A stretch of DNA of 19,995 bases, from positions 1 through 19,995 of the forward strand of contig CAXKVR010000184.1 in assembly GCA_964058845.1 (NCBI GenBank). Direction: 5' to 3'. This stretch comes from Carex sylvatica (Eukaryota; Streptophyta; Magnoliopsida; Poales; Cyperaceae). The first letter of the stretch is position 1; every line of letters begins with the position of its first letter. The notes beneath the pieces are model-generated. The model was not told where the DNA came from. It made no database searches and was given only the letters and a program-made list of their open reading frames with translations. Both the position numbers and the translations under genes were made by a program. This document shows, in pieces, positions 1-9,460 of the stretch.

Positions 1-1340
1 ACTTCACCGATTTGCTGTCATTTTCTGTTTGACTTAACTGATATGCCATTTTCGTATGGTGTGGGTTTACAGATATGGAAAGACACACATAAATTTATGA
101 CGTGATTATGAATCAGCTGGATCTTGAGTTTTAATAGAGATGTATTAGTTTCATTGACTTTTCTCTTCTCTTTTTCAAAATTTTATCCTTTCTGAATTTT
201 TTATTTGTAATTCGAGTAAGTTTAAGATTAAAATTAAAATAAATTTCATAAATTATGATTAATAATTATAATTATTAGTTAGAACGTCAGAAATTATAGT
301 CAGGATATTAGAAAATATAAGTTAAATTATTATTTTTATGAAATATTCAATTAGTTAATGGGTTTAAATCCGATTATTTATTTAAATTCGATTTGCTATT
401 TTTTTATTCTCGACAAAAAAGTCTGAATTGGCCTCTGAATCAACTATTATTTCTTTTAAAAAAAGTTACAATTTGTTTTTTTTATCCAACCTTTCAAGTA
501 TTTCAACGGTTTAGATTTTAAAGAGAAAAGAAGAACAATAAATTTCATTTTCAAATCTGAACTTTTAAAGAGCATTTGGACGGTTGAGAAAAGGAAAAAC
601 ATGTATCTATTTTTCTAAAAGAAAAGCAGCAGATTTGGTATCATTTAGCCATAGTTTTTATGAAATTTAAGCAAATCACAGGTGCAACTATAAAATGTAT
701 AGTTAACATAACTGAGAAAATAACATGTTTTTTTTTCATGAAGAACCAATATTAGAAATAAAAAATTGAAGTTTGAGAATAAAAGGTAAAACGTATAATG
801 TGTAGCAATTGAAATTTGAATTCCATGACCACAAAGTGAATTTCTAACAACTAATTTACATACACACATTTAATATTTTTTGAATGTGACTAAACTATAT
901 AAAAAATCTAAAACCATAATGATAGCCAAGGACCCTTTGATAGCTTGACCTGCATTAAAATCTGTCCATGTTCTTATGTACTCAGTGTTAAGTTTGCCAA
1001 CAGGAAACGAATCTGCTGAAATTCTCATTCTTGAATAGTTTTTCTGAATTTTCTGCTTTTTTGAATCCAGTCGTCGAACTATTTCGAGATGCATGCATAA
1101 AAAATTCAGCTGTTTTGAGATGCGTGCATAGAAAATATTGGATGGCTGGATTCAGAATTTCAAAAATTTCATAAATACTGTTCACGAACGAGGATTGCAG
1201 CAGATTTCAATTCTTGCCGACAACGTTCTCTCCTATCACAATTTTCTTGAAATTTTGCTGGTATTTTGCTTCAGAGTTTCTTTGCATCTCGAACATCAGA
1301 ACCATTGGTGATGTCTCTCATTCTATCCATTTCTCAAAAT
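1..1340. other. AT-rich intergenic DNA, no gene seen
   Basis: Only short, low-complexity open frames occur on either strand and none resembles a known domain. Homopolymer A/T runs are frequent. The only structure I can support is a small inverted repeat near 1063-1153. The decayed LINE begins gradually near the right edge. Confidence 0.6.
1063..1153. repeat. small inverted repeat, possible MITE relic
   Basis: The left arm GAATCCAGTCGTCGAA (from 1063) pairs imperfectly with the right arm ending CTGGATTC at 1153. The interior holds two copies of a GAGATGC(A/G)TGCATA motif at about 1089 and 1118. A related motif lies inside the foldback elements at 5807-5960, 6132-6379 and 9053-9160, which suggests a common family. 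No target duplication could be fixed, so the outer limits are uncertain. Confidence 0.4.
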
Positions 1341-1389
1341 ATAATAATCAAATTTTCAAAAATTAAAATTCTGAACAGGAGTTTCTAAA

Positions 1390-2066
1390 GCCTGATTTGA
1401 CACTCAAGATGTGATGTGATGTATGTTGCAAGAAACGAAATGGAATGACATGAGTTCTAATTATTTGAGTGTTCTTCCTTCTTTTTTTGATAGAAATTGT
1501 GTTGTAGTTCATGCAAATAATTCTGCCGGGGAATTTTAATTGCGTGGAAAGACTCATACAATTTGATCACCTCATGGAGCACTAGGCACACGTGCTCTGC
1601 TCTGTTACAACAAATCAGTACAGGTGCAGTTTTTCTTGTGACTAATGTCTACGGTCCTTCTACTGATGACTTAAAACCGGCCTTCATAGATGAGATTAGA
1701 GGTTTGGCATCACTAGCCCATTGGCCATGAATTCTCGGAGGGGATTTCAACTTGGTTCGATGGCTTGTGGATAGATCCGGGAATCAGAGATGCTTCCGAT
1801 TGATGGAATTATTTAATGACCTCATCAGAGATTTGCAATTGGTGGATATCCCTTTAACAAACCGCTGGTTTACTTGGAGCAATAACAGACCCAACCCTAC
1901 CCACTCAAAACTTGATCGAATTCTCATCTCCCCATATTTATCCTTGCAGTTCCAACTAATATCCCTAAAGGCGCTAGAAGTATTAACCTCTGATCATGCT
2001 CCACTTTCCCTTTCCTTCATCAATGAACAAACGCACCTCAGACCCTACAAAATGGAACTTTTTTGA
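1390..2066 (+). pseudogene. LINE AP-like endonuclease domain (EEP family), broken
   Basis: This is the remnant of the endonuclease that nicks target DNA for target-primed reverse transcription. Visible motifs in order are LQETKWND (from 1426; the Glu of QET is a metal-binding residue of the family), VTNVYGPSTDD (about 1644-1674), GGDFNL (from 1737) and TSDHAPL (from 1986; the SDH motif carries the catalytic His). The first block is in frame 1 and the rest in frame 3, so there is a frameshift near 1530. A TGA at 1728-1730 replaces what is normally a Trp just before LGGDFN. A second TGA at 2064-2066 ends the open stretch, again at a position usually holding Trp. The N-terminal SWNVRG-type motif is not recognisable. 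Confidence 0.85.
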
Positions 2067-2522
2067 CTTTCTAATACTATGGCTACAGGAATCATTAAAG
2101 ATACTTGGGCCGAAGTTTCTAAATCTCAACAGCAACAAGGAGTCCAGAGATTTCGCAAATATTGCGAGATGGTGCACCAGCAGCTAAGAAATTAGCACTG
2201 TACCAATTTCGGCGAAATAGACCAGCAGCTACTCTTCTGTAAGAAAACACTACTTTTCTTTGATCAAATATAAGAGAGAAGATCTTTAGAAGGATATGAA
2301 CGGCGGTTCATAATTATGGTTCGTGAAAGGGCATATAACCTAGCTTGCATCATTGAATCAAGATGGAAACATCGCTCGCATTGTAAGTGGTTAAAAGCGG
2401 GTGACAAAAATACATGCTACTTCCATGCACTAGCATCTGCCAGGCACCGCAGGAATAGAGTTTCTTTCCTCAACCACCAAGGTCAAACCATTACAGATGA
2501 AAATTTTATAAGAGTCTTTTAG
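2067..2522 (+). pseudogene. LINE ORF2 linker between endonuclease and reverse transcriptase
   Basis: Frame 3 continues past the TGA with a polar, charged segment (DTWAEVSKSQQQQG at about 2099-2140). After a short gap comes a segment starting near 2316 with WLKAGDKNTCYFHALASAR (about 2389-2445). That matches the W-L-x-x-GD-x-N-T-x-F-H-x-x-A-x-x-R-x-x-x-N signature typical of plant LINEs just upstream of the reverse transcriptase. Stops at about 2191 and 2520-2522 break it. It gives no independent function and serves to show colinearity with an intact ORF2. Confidence 0.75.
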
Positions 2523-3240
2523 AGGTCAAATGGAAAACTTGCTGGGAACAACCAATTCCGTGATGCAGTTCACATCTCAATCTCTCTACACCGAAAATCC
2601 AGATTTATCTACACTCCAAGAACCGTTTACACTACTAGAGATTAAAGTGGCAGTAAAACAGTTGGCAAAAAATAAGTCTTCCGGGCCGGATGGTATTCCG
2701 AACGAATTTTTGTAACTACACTGGATTACAGTAAAGGATGAGGTATGTGATATAATTCAACAATTCTATGCACATAATCTTGATCTCTTTTGTATTAATC
2801 AAGCGAACATAATTATGATTGCAAAGAAAGAAAATGCAACTCAAATTGGGGACTATCGGCCGATTAGCGCCTTGAATGCTATTCCAAAATTAATTTCCAA
2901 ACTATTGGCCAATAAATTGAGGGGACTACTCCCAGAACTCATCTCCTCGAATCAAACTGCTTTTGTTCACGGTCATCAAATCACGGAGAATTTTAATTCC
3001 ACAAGAGAGATCTTACACCATATCTCTAACACTGGGAGATCGGCTTGCTTTATCAAATTAGACTTTGCAAAGGCTTTTGATTTGATAAATTGGGATTATC
3101 TCAGGTGTGTCTTAGAGGCAAGAGGGTTTCCGACAAGATGGATCAAATGGATTGAGGTTTTGCTAAGTACAGCATCATCAAGAATAATCATGAATGGAGG
3201 AGAATCTGATTTTTTTCTTTCATAAGAAGGGCCTCAGACA

Positions 3241-3267
3241 GGGGGGTAGAGGGATCCTCTACCCCCC
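3241..3267. repeat. Perfect GC-rich hairpin inside the LINE
   Basis: The arms GGGGGGTAGAGG (3241-3252) and CCTCTACCCCCC (3256-3267) are exact reverse complements separated by GAT. The hairpin sits where LINEs encode RQGDPLSP, overlaps the left edge of the 163-bp duplication, and introduces a TAG (3247-3249). Confidence 0.9.
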
Positions 3268-3578
3268 ATGTTATTTGATATAGCGGTAGATGTCCTAAGC
3301 CGAATGGTAGATGTTCTAAATACAATGGTTCAGACCCAACTATCCAGAAAATAAAAAAAAATGGTAATTATACACCAATATGCGGATGATACAGTTTTCA
3401 TAGCCAATGCAGAACATCCCTCTATCCCCCATGTTGTTTGATATAGCGGTAGATGTCCTAAGCCGAATGGTAGATGTTCTAAATACAATGGTTCAGACCC
3501 AACTATCCAGAAAATAAAAAAAAATGGTAATTATCCACCAATATGCGGATGATACAGTTTTCATAGCCAATGTAGAAC
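3254..3578 (+). repeat. 163-bp tandem duplication spanning the RT YADD motif
   Basis: Copy 1 (3254-3415) and copy 2 (3416-3578) align end to end with only about five differences, including one single-base indel at the left edge. Each contains the DIAVDVLSRMVDVL and QYADDT coding segments and the same AAAATAAAAAAAAATGG tract. Because 163 is not a multiple of three, the duplication shifts the frame by one. The low divergence between copies suggests it is younger than much of the decay in the element. Confidence 0.95.
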
Positions 3579-3973
3579 CTGGCACCATTATCTCATTGAA
3601 AATACTATTTCTGTTATTCACAAAAGTATCCGGGCTTTCTATTAATTTTGATAAGAGCACGTGGATACCAGTCAACATAGGTATTGTTCATCTACAGGCT
3701 ATTTCGGCAGTACTTGGATGCTCTAGATTCGATTTTCCAATAATCTATTTGGGGTTACCTCTGACTTTGAAAAGGCCACACAAAGAACTATTCTTATCCT
3801 TAATTGAAAAAATTGAATCAAAACTAGATGGTTGGAAGGGTAAACTCATCTCAAGAGGAGGAAGATTACAATTGATGAATTCGGTTTTGAGTTCAATCCC
3901 GATTTATTTTATGTCATCCTTTCTATTACCAATTTGGGTAATTAATAGGATTGACAAGATATGACGGGATTTT

Positions 3974-4988
3974 TTGTGGGGTAAAACTGACATAAAAAGG
4001 GGAATTTCATTGATTAATTGGGAGGTAGTTTGCCTTTCGAAAGAATTAGGCGGCTTGGGAGCAGTAAATCTCAACGTTAGAAACAAGGCTCTACTATTGA
4101 GATGGTGGTGGCGGGTTTATAAGAATACTGAATGCTTATGGGCCCAAACAGTATCACAGTTATATAATCTAACCACTTCTGCGCATGCACACCAGATTTG
4201 GAGAAGGAAAGGGTCTTTTTTTTGGTCACATCAACAAAAAATAAGGTCTTTGTTTGATATGTCTGTCAGATGGAGTATAGTGAATGGTGAGTTGATTTTC
4301 TATTGGTTTGATTCATGGACCTATCCAACAATGGCTTCTCAGATCAGACCGAATAGCTCAAACCAGAAAATGTCACTTCAAGTGGCAATAGGAAGTGGAA
4401 TTTGTCAGGTAAATGTAGCACTGGGTCAAGCTAAGGATCGAATACAGTGGCTATGGACAAATGATAATGAATTTACCGCTAATTCATTTTATTAAACAGT
4501 GGTAGCTGCTGGTAAAACGAAGTGAGACTTTGATTTATTCGGCAACTGAACATTCCGCCTACTGTAAGAGTTTTTGCATATCTTCTCCTTCAAAACAGAC
4601 TTCTCACGAGGTTATGAGGCACAGGGGATTACAGTGTGAGATGCAGTGCGAGGTCTACCAACAATGCCCCTTTGAAACAGCAAAGCATTTATTTTTCCAA
4701 TGTAGACATGCAATGAGAGTTTGGACGACAATGCATACAGCGCTAGGTTTCAATATCGTAGCTGCTGGTAACACAGTTCAATCGATAACATATAACTCAA
4801 GGAAGATGTGTCAAAGATTTATATCTAGACAACATTGGGGATCCTTCTTCTTTGCGGTCTGTTGGGTCATATGGCGTAGCAGGAACAAAAATTTTTTTGA
4901 TGGAACTGACACTCATCCGAAATGAATAGTATACCACTCCATCAAGGAAGCTAGGTTGTGGAGAAAATTTTGTAGATTATTGTTTTAA
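3974..4988 (+). pseudogene. LINE ORF2 C-terminal region with zf-RVT cysteine cluster, broken
   Basis: The first part (3974-4495, frame 2) shows FLWG (just before) followed by NWEVVCLSKELGGLGAVNL, N-x-ALL-x-RWWWR and a FYWFDSW segment (about 4297-4320), all standard landmarks of the plant LINE C-terminus. After a frameshift, frame 3 (4530-4925) holds a zf-RVT-like block with CEMQCEVYQQCPFETAKHL followed by FFQC, i.e. C-x3-C-x4-C with an E-T-x-x-H-x-F-x-x-C tail. Beyond a TGA at 4923-4925 the same frame continues IVYHSIKEARLWRKF to the terminal TAA at 4986-4988. The region is thought to bind template RNA. It is not functional here. Confidence 0.85.
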
Positions 4989-5141
4989 GTTCCCATTAAT
5001 TTATATGTCTTTAATGGGCTTTCAGATTTACTAATAAGCACCATGTACTGGTAGGCTGTAGCTGTGTGGGTTCTGATGACTTGTAGTCGTCTTTTGTAAA
5101 AATTCTGATAGCCTCTATCAGCTTTATCAAAAAAAAAAAAA
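4989..5141 (+). other. LINE 3' UTR and poly-A tail
   Basis: About 140 bases of non-coding sequence follow the ORF2 stop. It ends in CTCTATCAGCTTTATC and a run of 13 A residues (5129-5141). This terminal poly-A marks the 3' end of the retrotransposed copy and confirms the + orientation. Confidence 0.8.
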
Positions 5142-5806
5142 CATTTGTTGAGACAAAAAGTACTAATTGTTAATTTTGATCAGTATTAATTGTTTGATTT
5201 GGTATCTGAAATTCCTCCTTAACATAATGCATGAAGAAAAGGAAAATAATAAATAAAACATAATTATGATATCAGAATAACTGAATAAGCCAGCTTTAAT
5301 ATTCATTTCCAAAATATAGTGCGTTACAAGTACAACTTCCATAAATCTCATTTCCACACGACCATAAAAAGAAATTCAATCACAAGAGAACATCCCCGAA
5401 TTTTCTATAGCAGCGGGAAAATTGGAAACAGAAGGGCCGATTTTTTTTTTCTTTTGTTACATTCTTGTAAGAATAAATATAATGTTACCATCATTTTTGA
5501 AAAAAATAAATGAAATTTACCAGAAACGCAATTTAAATCTGTGTTGCAAATTAAATATGCGCCGTTATCAAATTTGATGGGAAACGATGTTAACATCGTT
5601 AATTAAAATTTAGCGGATGGTAACAAAAAAATCGGACAAAGGGATATGAATAGGTTGACTTTTGATCAACACTTATGACACTGTATTTTTGAAAAAGTAA
5701 ATGACTACAAATAAAACTTGTGCAAGCAGCTGTCAGCTGATTTCAAATCTTTTTTCTCGGATATTTATTTTCAACATCTGGTATGTTCGAACTGACATCT
5801 GGTATG
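5142..5806. other. AT-rich spacer, no gene seen
   Basis: No coding signal is visible. The only notable items are a perfect 18-bp palindrome, AACGATGTTAACATCGTT, at 5583-5600 and a short direct repeat of ATCTGGTATGTTC near 5777-5809. Confidence 0.5.
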
Positions 5807-5960
5807 TTCTATAAGAAAAGGATGGTCCTATTTTTTTAATTCCAACTATTCAAATTTATTGAGATTTGTGCATAAAAAAATTTCTTTATAAAGATACGTA
5901 AAGAAAAAATTTTAAATGGTTGAAATTGAAAAAATAGAACTCTCCTTTTTTTTTATAGAA
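5807..5960. repeat. Foldback MITE-like element, about 154 bp
   Basis: The sequence folds back nearly end to end. The left arm starting TTCTATAAGAAAAGGATGG pairs with the reverse complement of the right arm, which starts TTCTATAAAAAAAAAGGAG. Pairing continues inward through CTATTTTTTTAATTCCAAC against CTATTTTTTCAATTTCAAC. The centre holds GAGATTTGTGCATAAAAAA, a motif shared with other elements in this window. No coding capacity. Superfamily not assigned. Confidence 0.65.
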
Positions 5961-6131
5961 AAGCAGCAGAGTGGGACCGCTGAATACTAAATGATAAGAG
6001 AAATGACAAATTAGAGCAGAACCCTGCTTCCAAATAGGAATTAGGTGGGACCCAATTGAAAGAGACTTTGTGCGGCCAAACCGCCAAGGTGAAATCAACG
6101 TATTGCACCAAAGTTGGTAAGTGGATGCCTC

Positions 6132-6379
6132 AGAAGATCTAGAGCTGAGATGAGGCTACCGTCATCCATGACAATTTGTATCCTCTGAGATATCTCAAAC
6201 TTTGCGTGACTTTACAGAAAATCTCAACCGTTTAAATACGTTATGCACGAATCTCAAAGCACCAATAATACTGACCTATGCATCACCCCCGAATAGACAC
6301 CTGACACGTCGGTCACGCAAAAGTTGAAATATCTCAGAGGATACGCACTCCATGCATGATCCTCCTCTGGCGATCTTCT
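6132..6379. repeat. Foldback MITE-like element with 33-bp inner inverted repeats
   Basis: The inner arms 6178-6210 (GTATCCTCTGAGATATCTCA...) and 6312-6344 match as inverted repeats at about 30 of 33 positions. Weaker pairing extends outward to AGAAGATC (6132-6139) and GATCTTCT (6372-6379). The interior contains TATGCACGAATCTCAAAG (about 6241-6258), the same core found near 9100. No open frame of note. Confidence 0.75.
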
Positions 6380-7911
6380 ATGACAATCTATTTAGTTATA
6401 TACTTCCTCTATTGGAACTTGGAAGCCAAAAGTGTGTAGTATATTGGTCATAGTCACACAATTTGTGATTAATTCGCAAATTATTTGTATTTTTTTTTTT
6501 TTTACGTTTTCGAATCGAACTCTGAATAAAATGAAAAAAATATATAATATATTTTATTCATCAATAAATCGCGAGCCATTAATTATTCGCGAAAAAGTGT
6601 GATATTTTTTTTACTTTTTTATTTTTTTATTTTTTTGGGGTTTTTTTGTTTTTTTTTTTGTTTTGCTTTTTTATTGTACATAATTATTTCTGAATTATAC
6701 CCGAATCATGAACTTTTGATCCCGTCGAACTAAATCTGAACTATTCGTTTGTCACTATGAACTGGTATATAACTATTTGGGATATTTAAAAATATTACTA
6801 TAATTTTGTTTTTTGCTTCTATTTACTTAAAAAGGACAGTTTAAGTGTATTACTAGTTGAGTTTATTACTATTTCAATCTTCAAGTTCCCTTTGTCGTCT
6901 TTTTTTTTTTTTTCCTGGCATCTTGACTTGAATCTTTCTTTATATTTTAAAAAATGATATTGAATACTGTTTATTGAGTTTCTCAACCAACTATGAAATT
7001 GTCCCATAAAAGTTCATTTGGGTAGATATTCTTCTCATCTAAAAGTACCACGATAGTTTAATATTCTATGATTCAAACACTTAATCTAATCTAGAAATGA
7101 AATTGCACTACATTTTAAGGCACAAAAATAAAAGTACATTCTTGAAATTTTTACGAGTCATATATGTGTAAGCAAGTGTCCATCTCTGATTTCGCTTAAC
7201 TTCTCTTCTGCCTTTTGATGAATCTTACTCCGCCAGATCAGAAATTTGCAAAGAGAGAATGTTTTAGATTTTAGATCAGATAAATTTCTTCGTCTTTAAA
7301 AATTAATATTAGTTAGTTTTTTTATGAGAATTAACATCTCATTTTACATGAAGAATCTTTTACGAAAATTTGATAGCTTATTTATAGAAATATTTAGGGG
7401 GTTTTGAAGTCATTTGTATTTGATAGCAATAGTTAAAAATATAGAGCGATGAATAAGAAAAAATATAGTATGATCGTTGATGCTAAAAGTATATACAAAC
7501 GCCAATATATTCTTTACACAGAGGATAAAATAAGAATGACCTAATAGTGTTATGAGAATTGTTCTTGGAGTTGTTGACTGCATTGAGTTTAGTCAATTAA
7601 TTTGTCTATTAATGTTATTATTTTATATTTGGTAGAACTGTAGAAGTCAAATGAAGTAGAAATATCTCTTTCTGTATTTGTATTTTGTCAAATATGGAGA
7701 CATTTTCATAAAATTGATTACTCTGAATGTACTTATTAGTTATTATCCTATCCAAGTGTTTGTGAACTTAATTTGTTTTTTTTTATTGGCATATTTTAAA
7801 AAATTTGTTTTAACATATGCTAAGATTTTCTGAATTAAGTATGGATGTTAATTTTTATTTTGTAAAATAAATAAGGAAGATTTTAATGTAAAGTGAGATT
7901 GACAATTACAT
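6380..7911. other. AT-rich intergenic DNA, no gene seen
   Basis: Long T runs dominate 6480-6670 and 6900-6915. A short hairpin with 10-bp perfect arms (TGAATAAAAT / ATTTTATTCA) spans 6523-6560. No protein domain, RNA gene or larger repeat could be recognised in the remainder. Confidence 0.5.
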
Positions 7912-7920
7912 TTTAAATTA

Positions 7921-8299
7921 GAGTAAGGCTACGGTGCTACGGCTCAATATTCGAGTTTTTAAAATTCTAGCGGTCGATCCGAACCGTTTATCTTGTTCTC
8001 CATATTTAATATGTGTTTGGAGACCAAATTTTACATTTTTTGAATTTCTTTTGCTATTTTTTAGATAAGTAGAAAATCACTTGATCTAAAAAATTCTGCA
8101 CCATTCAGATATTTGATTTTCTATCTATCTAGAAAAATAGTAAATTTTTTTCAAAAAATATAAAATTTGGTCTCCAAACACATATTAATATGGAGAACAA
8201 GATGAACAGTTTGAACCGACCGTTATAATTTTAAAAACTCAAATATTGAGCCATAACACCGTAACCCTCTATACAACCCATAACACTTTAGCCATACTC
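7921..8299. mobile_element. Foldback MITE with long inverted repeats, possible MULE type
   Basis: The left arm from 7921 (GAGTAAGGCTACGGTGCTAC) folds onto the right side over at least 120 bp, including CTCAATATT(C/T)GAGTTTTTAAAATT and TTGTTCTCCATATT...ATATGTGTTTGGAGACCAAATTTTA. The right side carries the terminal sequence twice: an inner copy ends near 8270, and an outer copy ending GCCATACTC at 8299 also matches the left terminus. Flanks TTTAAATTA (7912-7920) and TTTAAATGT (8300-8308) agree at 7 of 9 positions, compatible with an old 9-bp duplication as made by Mutator-like elements. No coding capacity. Confidence 0.8.
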
Positions 8300-8552
8300 T
8301 TTAAATGTTAGATTCTTTTATAATACATGAACTCTAGGCTGATTAAGACTTCCGTGTACATGTTAGCAACAGAGAATTCCAACTTCAAAATTTTCAAACC
8401 TCAGAGGTGACATAAGATAAAACAATACCTTGATGTTGGAACTTCCCGCTGAACTTGATGGATATAATCATATAATAAGAAGATGAACCTAACCCCGTTA
8501 AAAAGAAATAATTTAAATTGTTAAATTCTCCCCGACTCATGCTTTCTCGGAT

Positions 8553-8998
8553 TTTTTTTTATAAACCATAATTAAAAAAAAAAAAATTTATCAAACCAAC
8601 ATGATTAATTTTTTTTTTTTTTTACAAAATTCATAAAAACAAGTCCCAATTTTTTTTTTTTTTTGAGACCGAACCTAATGATTTCACATTTTTTTTGTAT
8701 GACAAAATGATATAGCCGTTGGTGTAATACCTTGAACTAAGATGTTATTTCAATCCACTGTTTTCTTAGCTGGAACCGAATTGGCATTTCGGTCCCATGT
8801 ATTTTTTTTTTTTCATTTCTGGGCCTTTGTTTCGACTCAGTTTTAACTAGGAACCTTCAGTTTAGAATTTTTTTGTGGCCGCAGGTATGAAAAAAATATG
8901 AAATCGCTAGGGACTGAAATGACATTTATGTTCGATTTTTGTAAAAATAAAGTAATAATGGTAGAAAACTTGTTTTTAATTATGGTTTATAAAAAAAA
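8553..8998. repeat. Segment bounded by a perfect 26-bp inverted repeat, possible MITE
   Basis: The left arm 8553-8578 (T8 then ATAAACCATAATTAAAAA) is the exact reverse complement of 8973-8998. The interior contains many poly-T runs and motifs such as GGGACTGAAATGACATTT. The arms are AT-rich, so part of the match could be convergence, but the ATAAACCATAATTA core is specific. No target duplication was found. Confidence 0.5.
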
Positions 8999-9052
8999 TT
9001 CTGCTTCCCTAGGCAGAATTAAAGTTGTTGAAATCTCCAAAAATTTCAGTAC

Positions 9053-9160
9053 CTGAAATTCAAAATCCAACCATCTAAATTTTTTATACACGAATCTCAA
9101 AATAAATAATTTTTATGCACAAAGTTCGAAATATATAGATGGTTGAATTGAGAATTTCAG
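9053..9160. repeat. Small foldback MITE-like element, 108 bp
   Basis: The arms 9053-9077 (CTGAAATTCAAAATCCAACC...) and 9136-9160 pair as inverted repeats at 22 of 25 positions. The interior carries ATACACGAATCTCAAAATAA and TTTTTATGCACAAAGTTCGAA, a core shared with the elements near 1090, 5870 and 6245. Confidence 0.7.
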
Positions 9161-9241
9161 AGTCGGATTTGTTTCCCCCAGACTTCGGCTCGAGAATCAC
9201 AGACTAATGATTGTTCTTCGTGGGAAACAAGCGATGGACTA

Positions 9242-9249
9242 TTCCAGAC
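9242..9249. repeat. Left 8-bp target-site duplication of the hAT element
   Basis: TTCCAGAC lies immediately before the element terminus TAGGGGTTTG. It matches TTCCGGAC at 19909-19916 with one mismatch. Eight bases is the hAT-superfamily duplication length. Confidence 0.8.
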
Positions 9250-9460
9250 TAGGGGTTTGATAACAGGTACGGGCCGGGCGGGTAGGGTATACCCGGGGTC
9301 GGGCACGGGTACGGGTCGGGTACAGGTATCACGGGTATACGAGTACCACGGGCCGGGTATCACGGGTATTTTTTTCAAAACCCGTGCCCTGCTCGTCTTA
9401 TACCCGTGCCCGTGGTACCTTGACGGGCAGGGCGGTCCGGGTACCTGGTCCGGTTTTTTT
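9250..9460. repeat. Left subterminal GC-rich repeats of the hAT element
   Basis: Multiple copies of ACGGGT/CGGGTA and the reverse form TACCCG occur in this 200-bp block, e.g. TATCACGGGTAT twice. This GC content is unlike the surrounding AT-rich DNA. Clustered short subterminal motifs are the usual transposase-binding regions of hAT elements. That role is inferred from family knowledge. Confidence 0.75.

Larger units (their letters stand above)
2530..3964 (+). pseudogene. LINE reverse transcriptase (RVT_1), broken by stops and an internal duplication
   Basis: The RNA-dependent DNA polymerase core is recognisable throughout. The blocks are NKSSGPDGIPNEFL (about 2671-2712), DYRPISALN (about 2851), LDFAKAFD (catalytic Asp at 3061-3063), GDPL-like DPLPPMLF (about 3253-3276) and QYADDT. 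The YADD catalytic pair occurs twice, at about 3379-3390 and 3542-3553, because 163 bp are tandemly duplicated. The first copy is in frame with the upstream fingers/palm. The second is in frame with the downstream thumb (GLSINFDKS, YLGLPL, DGWKGKLISRGGRLQL). Stops at 2713-2715, 3223-3225, 3247-3249 and in the duplicated AAAATAAAA stretch inactivate it. A TGA at 3962-3964 separates it from the next block in the same frame. Confidence 0.9.
1345..5141 (+). mobile_element. Decayed plant LINE (L1-like non-LTR retrotransposon), 5'-truncated
   Basis: Protein remnants appear in the canonical order of a plant LINE ORF2: endonuclease (about 1390-2010), linker, reverse transcriptase (about 2530-3960), a thumb/connection region, a Cys-rich zf-RVT region (about 4620-4700), a terminal stop at 4986-4988, a short 3' UTR, and a poly-A tract at 5129-5141. 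No ORF1 (gag-like) is seen, and the endonuclease lacks its N-terminus, as expected for 5' truncation during target-primed insertion. The coding line needs frame changes near 1533, 2525, 3416 and 4500 and crosses several stop codons, so it cannot encode an active protein. The 5' limit is approximate, and I could not find a convincing target-site duplication. Confidence 0.9.

Noticed and set aside
645..1557. Several minus-strand open frames of 60-75 codons
   Set aside because: Low-complexity, no start context or domain resemblance, and the last ones lie opposite the decayed LINE endonuclease.
5583..5600. Perfect 18-bp palindrome as an operator site
   Set aside because: No adjacent gene or second copy supports a regulatory role, and short palindromes are expected by chance in AT-rich DNA.
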